Assembly (NCBI RefSeq): GCF_026151205.1
Contig: NC_087076.1
Span: 14,307,675-14,371,674, forward strand
DNA: 64,000 bases
Source of the DNA: Bolinopsis microptera
Taxonomy: Eukaryota; Ctenophora; Tentaculata; Lobata; Bolinopsidae
Reading direction: 5' to 3'
The translations under genes were made by a program, and so were the position numbers. A model generated the notes under the pieces. It saw only the letters and a list, made by a program, of their open reading frames with translations, ran no database searches and was not told where the DNA came from. Every line of letters begins with the position of its first letter. The stretch's first letter is position 1. This document shows positions 1 through 12,300 of the stretch, piece after piece.

Positions 1-2394
1 ACGATACTTTTATTTTTATTGATTGACAATTCCAAACCTTTCAATCGTTGCTTTGCTCTGCGACACAAGCATGATAATGAGTGCGGCGCGTTTAAGTCTT
101 TTGTTAACTTCAAAGTGTTTATAAACATTACCAGCCTGGGTTTCCGGTTAAAATTAAATTATAGCAGTTTAAGGTTTTTGAAACTTTCGCGGCAGAAATG
201 AAATAAAATTAAAATATGATTATTGCTGTACTAACATACTAATTCACCTAGCTGCATGAATCTACGCGTACTGCGTGACGAGCGCTGCTTGTTTCGAAAG
301 TAATATATCCTGTGCCGCCTTCGACGGTCGCGCGCTACTGCAAGCGAAAGGGCTCTGGATAGAGCAAACATACTAGCATGAAGCAAATTTTTTTAAATGA
401 CTTTGACGGATGCATTATTCGTCTAAATTTTTTCGAAGTAGCGCACGCCACTTTCTTCTCGAAATGGTATGGCAAGTGCTACGAAACATGGTCAAAATGA
501 CTGTTCTGCTTGTCATACGTTATATATATATATGACACGCGGCGCACGATTGGGCGGCTCCCCCTGTATCGTAAAAACTCTACCATAGTGAAACGACCGT
601 GGGGGTCACGACGTAATACAATGTACTGCACAGTGGAAAATTAAATTAAACAAACACGTCAAATGAATTGTATTCACAGAGTCATGGATCTACGCGTACT
701 GCGCGCGGTCGATGGGTGACGTGTACACTTAGCCTTGTAGCGCGATGCGTTACTGTGCCGTGCCGCGCACTCAAATATGATTCTCGCTAGATTGGCGAGA
801 TGCGCTACTTAAGCCTCGCCGAGCTGCGAAGAATTGACATCGTCCGCGTCAATTGAAGTTAAGCAATGAATTGTAGGTTCATAATTTACCAAAATGCGAC
901 ATTGTTTTGTTTAAATCATTGATACATGTTATGCATCACCGACTTCGCGCGCAAAATGGCATGCAACGTATGTCAAGTCAGTTAAGGGGGCTAAAACCCA
1001 CTTTGCTTAATATAACAGACCCTACACACAATCAGCTGCCTTTGTGTTTTCATGCTTTTCAAATGAAAATACGAGTTTTTTAACTTCAGCACGTATAAAT
1101 TCGGGTCCTGAGATCTATTTTAATTTTTATTGTTTATTAACTTTATAGGTTTTAAAGGTTTACAATATGATTTAAATGATAACTAGTTGTTGCTGCTAAA
1201 TCGAAATCGAAATTGGCACTAAATACCGATGATTGCAGTATTGTTCTTTCTGTTTGTTTGCCTACATATTTCGAGTTGTTAACTTGTTTGAAATAGGTCG
1301 ACAGGATATATATTGTATACAATTACTCTGCCACCTATGCTAATATGCAATTTGTACATTAACCTGATAGACTTTCCTAGATTCAAAAAGAAAAGGGGAC
1401 TCAAGCCCATGTAGCTGAGACACCTCACAGCAAGTAGACCAAAGTGGCTCTTGCTTGTGAACGGTGCATCAACTACCCGCCGAAACGGTCATAAGTACTC
1501 AGTACACCTGCAACGATTTTGGGATGACAATTTGATCGATTTTGTTTTTATTACGTTGGGTTCGGTGTGAGTTATATTTTAATGGGCTGTATTTTAAGTT
1601 GTGATGAACATTTTTTGATGCAACAAGCTGATTATCAACGAATACTATTAGCTTCCTATTTGTGACACGTTTCTAGTTACTGTATAAATTTATTCGAATA
1701 ATTTGTTATATGATGCAATGGTTAATTTGTGGATCTAACAAAATTTACATTGTGTGTCTGTACAATATTTGGACAGTGTTATCTTTCGTAGAAGAAATTA
1801 TTCCTCAATTCAAATATAGGAAAGAAAAATTTTTAGGAAAGAAAAATTTTTATTTACCACAAAACAATCAATACATAATGTTATATTCATAAAAAAATCC
1901 AAATTTCAATTTCAAACACATATACAGTACGCCGCGCACACAGCCACAATTTTCAATTGTTCAGAAATTCGTAGGTCAGCTGTAGGCGCCGCGCACAGGA
2001 TCTATTTAATTGTTATCTTACAATTACATGTCGCATTTCTTAATTACTAGAGCCAAAATTTCAGAAGCAAAATAATTTAAAAGATATTTCTGTCGTTCAC
2101 GCAGTACAGGCCGTGAGCACTGCGATCTAATTAATATAATAATGGAGAGATTCCAAAAACCGCGCGCTCGTTATTTGTGATTAAATTGAGTGCGCGCCTC
2201 TGTGAACAGCAGTACCGCTCAAGCATGAAGTACTAAGCGGTACGCAGTTCTGCGTGAGGCGTAGACATTTGTAGCACACGTTTCATTCAACTAATCAATA
2301 TATTTGAATATTGTTATTGGCAATAAGATCTGATATATGATACAGTATTCTATGTATAAAACGAATGTATGTGCTTTAAAGTGAATTTCCAGGT
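1..2394. other. Non-coding region upstream of the IQCC-like gene
   Basis: No gene is recognised here. The region mixes AT-rich sequence with short CpG-rich patches. A 15-base string, tctacgcgtactgcg, occurs at 261-275 and again at 689-703. A gtgcgcgcctctgt string near 2191 recurs near 58491, so parts look like a degenerate dispersed repeat. The short ORFs at 19-201 and 1710-1892 have no recognisable motif or splice context. Confidence 0.5.
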
Positions 2395-2847
2395 ATGTCT
2401 TTTGATGCAGTGAATGCTGAAACCAATGACTTAATTCTCCAATTCCAATCCTTGTATAGGGGTATATTTGTACGACGATCAATCAGCGGATGTTTTTCTG
2501 AATTCCACCATTTGAGTGAGGATCTTGGTATTGAATCATGTTCACACAGTATAAAGTTCATAACCTCATTATGGAAGAGACGCAATATTACCAACCAAGA
2601 CGATAGAGGTGGAGATGATTTTGCAGCTTCTGAGGATATCAAAGACATTGCGCCAGACTCCCCAGCAAAACTTTCTGTACAACTCAATGAAATTGTTCCT
2701 ACTTTAATTGAGAGGAGACACTTAAACCAAGACTTGAAAACTGTTGCATTAGAGGAGCTAAAAGGACAATTATCTGATTTGACTCAAGAGAAATTGTGGC
2801 TTGAAAATGCAATCCTAGCTCGAATTGAATATTTGACCAACTGTTAG
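2395..2847 (+). CDS. IQCC: IQ domain-containing protein C-like, 150 aa
   Basis: A single-exon ORF of 150 codons. An in-frame TAA at 2377-2379 lies just upstream, so the ATG at 2395 is the likely start, although the AG at 2391-2392 could also be an acceptor after a 5' UTR exon. Residues 14-28 form a calmodulin-binding IQ motif (Q16, R22-G23, R27-R28). The middle (50-100) is acidic and low in order. Residues 111-147 form a predicted coiled coil ending in an EKLWLENAI-ARIEYL pattern. An N-terminal single IQ motif followed by a short C-terminal helix with LWL..AI..R.EYL is the pattern I recall for vertebrate IQCC; this assignment rests on memory of the family and was not searched. The protein is shorter than human IQCC. 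Its function is poorly known, and a ciliary or centrosomal role is inference. CEP131 starts 511 bp downstream on the same strand. Confidence 0.62.
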   Translation: MSFDAVNAETNDLILQFQSLYRGIFVRRSISGCFSEFHHLSEDLGIESCSHSIKFITSLWKRRNITNQDDRGGDDFAASEDIKDIAPDSPAKLSVQLNEIVPTLIERRHLNQDLKTVALEELKGQLSDLTQEKLWLENAILARIEYLTNC

Positions 2848-3358
2848 ATCTTTTGAGTCTTCTTTGTTTATCTTTTTCTATATTTTACTATTTTATCCTG
2901 TACCCTTATCATAGTGATGCATGATAGGGGGGGGGGGGGGGATTTCTGGGGCTTTTCACTTTTGTTAAATGAGCAATCGCATGAAAACCGCATGTGATAT
3001 GGCTGAAAATTCATTAAACTTAACGAGTTAAATCTTTAAAAATATAAAAATCAATCAATCCTATCATAAGTTACAGTCATTCAAATATTTCTAAAATTGA
3101 ACTGTTTCTATTGCAAATCGCGAAAAGCAATTTTGTAAATTAGTCAACATTTAAATTGACTGTATCATTAATGTTAAATTATACATTCTAGCAACTTTGC
3201 TATCTATTTCATATTCGTTTCCATTCAATTTTTTAAACTTATCCTGATTAAGTAACCATTGACTTAACCAATAAAATTGAGGTAAACACACGTCACACAA
3301 TAGCACATACAGCTGCAAATATATTATAAAGTAACCTCTGTTCACTTTCATAAGATCA
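2848..3358 (+). promoter_or_regulatory. IQCC-like to CEP131 intergenic spacer, probable CEP131 promoter
   Basis: A 511 bp AT-rich gap between the IQCC-like stop and the CEP131 ATG. It contains a run of 15 G at 2927-2941. No TATA box at a convincing distance is seen. Placement as a promoter follows only from position. Confidence 0.35.
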
Positions 3359-6300
3359 ATGGAGGATTTACAGATAAGTGGCCGCTCATCAGTTTCATCC
3401 TCCCGCCCAAGGCCAAAAGCAAAGACATTGGTGAGAATCCAGAATAGTGCTCAAAGATTATTTTAATATTTAAATGGACATGACTGTAAAAAATCTTTAA
3501 GGCAATATTATCTTCACAGTGTCTACATTCTAAAGTAGGGAAATTGATATATTTCCGTTTAAACATTCGAAGTTCGAAGATGCTTGTGATTATACCACAA
3601 GTTAATAAGTTATTTTTATACCACATATTTCAATTGTAGTCATTGAAAGTCATTGAAATATTCTTACAGGGAGTCAACTTTTCTCAAAGAAAGAGGGAGA
3701 AGTCGGAACCAGGCAAAAACCCAAAAAAAGTGACTATTTCTAAAGGTATGTTTGTCAACATGATACTCAATAAAAAATATCCAATAAAAAATGCTAATTG
3801 ATTAAATAGTTAAATGGAAGCTTTCCTAAAACTGAATACAGATTATATGCCTCTTTAGTCTTCATATTGGAACTGATCACCAAATTTCTAAATAATCTGT
3901 AACCTAATTATAGTGAATTTATGTAACGTTGTCACAATATGTTGTTTAATTTGTTTTGATAGTAATTCATAGTTTTATGTGCTAAATAATCAGAGCAAAT
4001 AGTTTTTAGTTATTGTTAAAATCATTCATTAGATTCCAGAGCTTCCACAACTTATCTGACCAGTCCCAGTGGGGCTGAAAAACGTGGCAATCCACTGCTC
4101 TGTTCTTCTGACATTTTGGACAGACTTTCTCGGTCCCTTCCACCCTCACAGGTAATGTAGATTGATAACACACTAGAACTTGATTAAAGAACTTGACCTT
4201 TCCCCATTTTATAAGTTTGTTTCTTTCTTTGTTCCAAAAATCAATTTTGTATTCCTCTTTGGTCTACTGTACATCCATCGTTGTTAATGGCAACCAATTT
4301 AAAGGAAGTTTTCGATACATAACCTTCCTTATTCCTAACACTTTCAGAACATTAACTATGAACAAGATCTTCCTGTTAAGGATTCAGTGGTAATGAAACC
4401 TAACTTCTCTGCACGAAATGAGGGCAGGGATCAGGCAGCTACTAAGATTCAGAGACATTGGAGAAAATACCAGGAAGATAGGAAGAGGAAAGAGACTGCT
4501 GACGAGAATCAGAACATATTTAAGATGAGTGAAGAGGTATATCATCACAGAAATAATATGACCTTTTGTCTTAAAATTAATTGGTTACATACTGTACATA
4601 CTACAAGTGAACGAATTATAGTTTTCAATACTGCAACCTTTGGTACAGACCATTCGGCTGATTTTTATTAGAAAGAAAGTAACGAAACATTAAGATTCGA
4701 TTTTATGAACAACTATAACTTCAGTTGAAGGAGATGCTGGCTCAGGAACGGAAGAAGGTGCTTGCGGATCGTGAGAAAGAAAGCACAGCAAAAGTTAAAA
4801 GTAGAGTTGACGTAGAGAAAAAGAAAAGAGAGGTAGAATAATTCGCATATAACTTTGTTTCTCATTATATAATATACTTGATATTACATAGTATATAAGT
4901 ATAACTTAAGACTGTGTCAGTAAACATGATGCACCAATCTATACGATAGATTTACCTAATTATGATCAAAACAATGTTAACAGACTACTATCGCAGGCCA
5001 GACTAAAAGCAATCGAGGAACTCAATAAAAAACGTGAGGAGAAGAGAAAGTTGCAGCAACAAATTTTACAAGAAGAACTTCAACTCACGACCGAGACCAA
5101 TAAAACGAAACGAAAGATCGTCAAGAGGGCTGTCACTCCGAAGACGGGCATCAACAAAAATTCCCCTCCTAAAAGGAAGTCCAAAACGTAAAGCAGAAGG
5201 GGTCAGAAACGAAATTGGAAGATACAACTAAAACAGATGCAACAGATACAACATATGACAACCTTGTAGAGGAGATATTCCTCACAAACACCCGTCAAGT
5301 CACAGCAGCAGCTGACTCAGATGTAGATACTCCCAGAGCTGGGTGGCAGCCAGAAACTGGGAGCTCTTCTGGGACACCGCCAGCACAGAGAAGTGACAAA
5401 AAGGAAGGAGCCAAGAGTGGAGTTAGAGGCAGCATCAGTGTAAGAGAGGAGAAGAAAGCGTTCACTTCTCTGTTGGAGACACTGAAGATGTTAGAGGTGG
5501 AATCAGAGGAGGCACTGAGCGAGGCTAAGAGTTCCAGCATCATCATACCCCCAACTCCTAAACTTACGCAAGGAGAAGTCTACAGGTTTTTTTTTTTCAA
5601 GTTATTTTTTAATTGCTAAGATAAAATGTTGTTGACAACAAGCTTGTGACTGCACTAAAACAGGAGATTAGTAATACACAAAGTATTACTAATCATCTTA
5701 TCTGATGATTTTCTATTCATATTTCTACTCTATTGGCTATTTAAATTCGTCTAATTGCAAGATTGGATAGGTTTGGAGCAAGTGAACTGCACACCGGGGG
5801 TGTCATGCAGAGTGGTAAGATAAAGAGTCTCCTCAACTTCCTGGATCACGTCGATAACACTTCCACTCCCTCTGAAGTCGACTCACTGGTATGCTGCAGA
5901 TATTTAAATATTTCCATTATTTTATTAACTCGTGATTCACGATTTTGTTAACTCGTGGTCTTTTTGATTATGAAAGATTGAATTTAAATTTCACACTCTA
6001 CAAATGCACACGGTATTGTTCAAATCCTCGTCAATACCAGATTTAAAACATTAAATAATGAAGAGTTTAAATCCCAAATAGTCAGACTGAGCAGGTTGAG
6101 CTGTAGTAATACACAGTACTGAGGTGTTAAAACATTTTCATTACTATCTTCAGTAACATCCTCAAATTATTTGTTATATAGTAGTGTTGAAAGTATTAAA
6201 ACACACAAATGATACCCTGTTCCAGACATCATATCCTCAGACCTCAGCAGCAGCCCTGGAACAACGGCGTCTGTACAATGTTAGCGCTGCAGTGGAGGAA

Positions 6301-9300
6301 GTAACTGAGAACATCAAGGACACTCAGAACAAACTGAACTGTAAGGGAGAGCAGATAGAGATCCTCAAGTCAGAGCTGTCTACCACATCCAACAAAACTG
6401 CTCAACTTCAAGCTCAGGTACATGATCTAGTACTGATCATTTGCTGTTGTAAGATTATGAATGCTTTTAGATTTAATATCCAATGTCAATTTTGGGCAAT
6501 TTTAATTATGGCTCTTAGTCTTAATTAGTACCTTCACAGATATTTGCCACTAAATTAGAAAGTGATGAGAAGGCTAAAGCGGTAGCGATGTTAAGAAGAG
6601 CACTTGATGAACAAAGAGATCTTACTCTTCGTCTTACTAGTGAACAGGTTCGTTGGTTCGCGTGGGCCTGGTGTTAAATACTTTACAGAATTGTGACAAA
6701 CTAATCTCTGGTAGATTTTGGGGACGTAATAGCAACACATATATGATTAGTTTCAATAGGAGATTTTAAGTCGTAATCTTTTTATTTCTATGAACTGCCC
6801 TCACTACACATATTGTTTCACATTGTTAAAACTAGTTAATTTCAGGAGAAAGATGCTCAACAACGGTTGTCAAACCAAAAAACAGAGTACGAGACCACAA
6901 TTCAGAGACATCTCGGTTTTATTGACCAGCTCATTGCTGACAAGAAAGACTTGAGTGATAAGGTGTGTATGGAGTATGGAACTACGTGGATTTGTATAAG
7001 TCATACTTGAAAATATTCGCTTAGATCGACTAATTACAGGTATCATAAATTATTATAGTTCACACCGAAACTCAGGTTGAGACTTTGATGACACAGCTTC
7101 GAAGCACCGAAAAGAAGCTGGGTGATAGGGTAAAGCTTCTCGAAGAGGGTCAAAAGGTTGAGGTGAAGAAGCAAAGAGAGGCCATTGAAGCCGCGGAAAA
7201 GATCAAAAGGTACAGTGAAACCCAAAAGTAACGATGTTAAGATAAAATAATATGATATATTACTGTATGTACAATTCAATAAAAAATAATTTCAATTTAC
7301 ACAATTCGATCCAGTAGAAAAATAATGTTCTTCACACAAAGGTCTCGTTGACAATCCAAGGATGTTTGATAAGTTTGCGAAGGGGTAGCATGTGTTCAGT
7401 GTTTGGGTCCAGACAATCCAAGATGAGCGAGTAAACATCAGAGCTGACAGAGTTTGGAGGTAACATCTCCCACCTCACGTTATTCCGAGCAGCATCAGCA
7501 GCAGAGAGAAGGGGTTTAGAACCGGACAAGAGCTCGAACAGGAGACACCCCACAGACCAAACCACACCACATTTAGGGGTGTAGGACCCGTGTCGGTACA
7601 GTTCAGGAGGTGTGCATGTGGTGGAGGATGAAGGGAGTTTCAGGGAGTGAGGCAGGACCGAGAGTACGGAGGAGAGTTGGAAGTTTCCCAGTTTTACCTC
7701 GTTGGTTTCCAAGTCTAGGTAGATGTTTTTAGTGGAGATATCCCGGTGATCAACTCCGTTGTTTAAGCAGTGGACAACAGCGGATAGCAGCTGCTGGATG
7801 ATGTTTCTAACTTGGTCTTCGTTAAGAATGTTGGCTCTGATGACGTCAGAGAGAGGTTCCCAGCTACTGGAGTACTCCAAGATCAGGGTCCAGGTCTTGC
7901 TCTCACTCCGGTAGGAGTAGTGGAGGAGTCTCTGGATGTTAGGATGTGAGAGTTTGAGAAGGTTGTAAACTTCTACAGGAATCAGCTCGTTGGCAGATGT
8001 GGTAACAGGCAGAGTAGGGGAGTAGGGGATAGTCTTCAGCAGAACTTCCATAATAAGAGATTGTTGATATTGATAAAGTAATGGGATAATTTGAAGTTTA
8101 TAAAAATGTGATGTCGGTTAAAAAGTGTACCCTGTATTTATAGTCTTGTAATACCTCGCATCACAAGGCGTACACGTGATCTTGTCACGTGATTAGGTGA
8201 CTGACTGCTGATTACATGCCACAACGTAAACAGGGAGGTGAGATAGGGAAAATGTTTTGACAAGTGGGAGTCGATCATGTGATCCCATGATTGCATATTC
8301 GTCGCAGAACTATGTCGAATCGTATCATGTGATTAATATTCAAGGAATTTCGTAAAGCTACCATAACAAGGTGGAGGGAACTGCCTCTTTGCAGATAAGA
8401 TATTGTTCTGATTATACTGAACAATCGTGCAATCAAAGTGGTGTAATCAGGGTGAACTGGGTAGCTGCTTGATAATTGTGGAACATCTTAATTACAAATT
8501 GTGCCTAAAACATGTAGTATTTTACCAAAGCCACTATTTCTTATTGCTCTAACAACAGAGGTATAACATTGAGGTCTACAGCTTCGATGCTCCTGCAGAC
8601 GATTCTCCTGCGGAGACTAAGCAATGGCATGGCATGGAGAAATTTCTCTTGGAGAACCAATATGGTTTTAGACAGAATCGCTCCAGTATGGGCAAAGTCT
8701 ATTCACTCAGTTTTACTTATTATACACCAATGTATAGAATATAATATTCCTCTGTATATCAATTTCGTAGATTTCAAAGCTGCCTTTGATTCGATTGATA
8801 CGCAGTTTATTTGGAGAAGTATGCAGTGTTATGGCCTCCCTGACAAGTACATAAGAGTAATGAAGGCTTTCTTTTCTCAGACAGTCAGTGTTATCAGGGC
8901 CAACGGGGAAGTAACGGATTAGTTTGAGGTCAACTCAGTTATAGAAGTAGAACAAGGAGATATACAGGATCCTCCGGTCTTCAACTTTTGTCTCAATTTC
9001 TCTGCATACCTTATGGAACTTAACAAGGCTATTAGTAAGGGGGCTTTATTACAGCTTGCATCTCCTGGGGTAGAAGAGAAACATAATATCTTGGACACTG
9101 ACTAAGCTTATGATATGGCCATGTTAGACAACTCAAAGGAGGGGTTGAAGGAAACCACGCCTGGCAAAACACAGAGCGGGGCTGTCAGCAAAAGTGCATC
9201 ACAGAGGCCGTTTTCTAAAAACGACCACGTGGAAGGTCTCCCAGTACAACAGGTCAGCAACTTCACTTAATTGGATGCTATCATCAGTGCAGATGGAACA

Positions 9301-12300
9301 ATTGATAAAGTCAAATAACTCTAAACTTGCATTCTAAAGGCCTCTGGGGCAATCTATCAGCTCAGCAGCATTTGGTACAGTCACAACATTGACACGCCAA
9401 CTAAAATCAGGATATATAAACTGGCTGTTTTAACTATAATTCTTTACAGAAGTGCACCACTGAGACTCGTATGAAAATATTTGAGGTGTTGCATCAGAGA
9501 TGCTTAAAAGAAGAATCATGAAAATCAAATGGAACTATCATGTATCGAATGCTGACGTACGAGCAGATAGACTCAGATGGTTTGGTCATGGGGTGAGGAT
9601 GCAAGAAGAGATAATACCGAACTATTTTCTACACTGGATCCCAAAACATGGCAAAAGGTGTAAAAGCAGTCCTCGCAAGAACTGGTTATCATGTGTCCTT
9701 GAGGATGCAGCTATTCTCATAGGTGTCGATAATATCGCAATGGAAACTGCAGTACATCAATCAACAAACAGGGTACATTGGAGAGGCCTCGTAATCGGAA
9801 AAAGGAGTTATGGTGTGGTGCAGGCCAATCCAACGACTAGGAGGAGACCTTTTCAAATGCAAGTTAGTACTTTAAGCCATGACACTGTGAAGTTCAATTT
9901 ACTGGATACAACTTGAGGAGGGTCAAAAGGTTGAGGTGAAGAAGCGAAGAGAGGCCATCGAAGCCGTTGAAAAGATCAAAAGGTACATTAAAACCCGAAA
10001 ATAACGGTCTAAAGATAGAATATATTATATACACTTCAATAATATTTATAATCAAATAATTTCAATTTACACAATTCGATTCAGTAGAAGAAGAATGTTC
10101 TTCACACGAAGATCTCGTTGACAATCCAAGGATGTTTTACAAGTTTGCGAAGGGGTAGCCTGTGTTCAGTGTTTGGGTCCAGACAATCCAAGATGAGCGA
10201 GTAACCATCAGAGCTGACAGAGTTTGGAGGTAACATCTCCCACCTCACGTTATTCCGAGCAGCATCAGCAGTAGAGAGAAGGGGTTTAGAACCGGACAGG
10301 AGCTCGAACAGGAGACACCCCACAGACCAAACCACACCACATTTAGGGGTGTAGGACCCGTGTCGGTACAGTTCAGGAGGTGTGCATGTGGTGGAGGAAG
10401 AAGGGAGTTTCAGGGAGTGAGGCAGGACCGAGAGCACGGAGGAGAGTTGGAAGTTTCCCAGTTTTACCTCGTTGGTTTCCAAGTCTAGGTAGATGTTTTT
10501 AGTGGAGATATCCCGGTGATCAACTCCGTTGTTTAAGCAGTGGACAACAGCGGATAGCAGCTGCTGGATGATGTCTCTAACTTGGTCTTCGTTAAGAATG
10601 TTGGCTCTGATGACGTCAGAGAGAGGTTCCCAGCTACTGGAGTACTCCAAGATCAGGGTCCAGGTCTTGCTCTCACTCCGGTAGGAGTAGTGGAGGAGTC
10701 TCTGGATGTTAGGATGTGAGAGTTTGAGAAGGTTGTAAACTTCTACAGGAATCAGCTCGTTGGCAGATGTGGTAACAGGCAGAGTAGGGGAGTAGGGGAT
10801 AGTCTTCAGCAGAACTTCCATAATAAGAGATTGTTGAATGTTGATAATGTGATGGGATAATTTGAAGTTTATTAAAATGTGATATCGGTTAAAAAGTGTA
10901 CCCTGTATTTATAGTCTTGTAATCACCTCGCGTCACAAGGCGTACACGTGATCTTGTCACGTGATTAGGTGACTGACTGCTGATTACATGCCACAACGTA
11001 AACAGGGAGGTGAGATAGGGAAAATGTTTTGACAAGTGGGAGTCGATCATGTGATCCCATGATTGCATATTCGTCGCAGAACTATGTCGAATCGTATCAT
11101 GTGATTAATTTTCAAGGAATTTCGTAAAGCTACCATAACAAGGTGGAGGGAACTGCCTCTTTGCAGATAAGATATTATCTGATTACTGAACAATCGTGCA
11201 ATGAATGTGGTGTAATCAGGGTGAACTGGGTAGCTGCTTGATAATTGTGGAACATCTTAATTACAAATTGTGCCTAAAGCACGTAGTATTTTACCAAACG
11301 CCTTAAAGCCACTATTTCTTATTGCTCTAACAATTATAGAGCTGTAACATTGAGGTCTACAGCTTCAATGCTTCTGCTTATGATTCTCCTGCGGAGACTA
11401 AGCAATGGCATGGCATGGAGAAATTTCTCTTGGAGAACCAATATGGTTTTAGACAGAATCGCTCCAGTATGGGCAAAGTCTATTCACTCCGTTTTACTTA
11501 TTATACACCAATGTATAGAACATAATATTCCTGAGCTGTATTATATCAGTTTAGTAGATTTTAAAGCTGCTTTTGATTCGATTGACAGGCAGTTTAATTG
11601 GAGAAGTATGCAGCATTATGGCCTCTTTAACAAGTACATCAGAATGATGCGGGCTTTCCTTTCTCACACATTCAGTGCTGTTAGGGCCAACGGGGAAGTA
11701 ACGGGACAAGGTGATATGCAGGGTCCTCCGGTCTTAAACTTTAGTCTCAATTACTCTGCAAACTGCATTATGCATACCTTATTATGGAACTGTACAAGGC
11801 TTTTAATAAAGGGGCTTTGATACAGCTTGCATCTATTGAGGTATAAGATAAACATAATATCTTGGACACTGACTACGCTGATGATATGGCCATGTTAGGC
11901 AACTCAAAGGAGGGGCTGCAGGAAACAGTTGACCGTCTCTGCAAAATTACAATGCCTATGCGGGTCTGAAGATTAATGCTGGCAAAACACAGAGTATAGT
12001 TGTCAGCAAAATTTCATCTCAGAGGCAGTATTCTAAAGACGACACGGTGGAGGTCTGCCAATACAACAGCAATTTCATTATTTTGGCGCTATCATCAGTG
12101 CCGATGGAACAATTGATAAATAACTAATATAGCATTCTAAAGGCCTCTGGGGCATTCTATCAGCTCAGCAGCATTTGGTGCAGTCACAACATTAAGATGC
12201 TAACTAAAATCAAGATCTATATAAAGTGGCTGTTTTAGCTATATTTCTTTAATCTTTATAGAAGTGTACCACTCAGACTCGTATGAAAATATTTGAGGTG

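Noticed and set aside
2291-2687. Minus-strand ORFs opposite the IQCC-like gene
   Set aside because: No motif; explained as shadows of the plus-strand gene.
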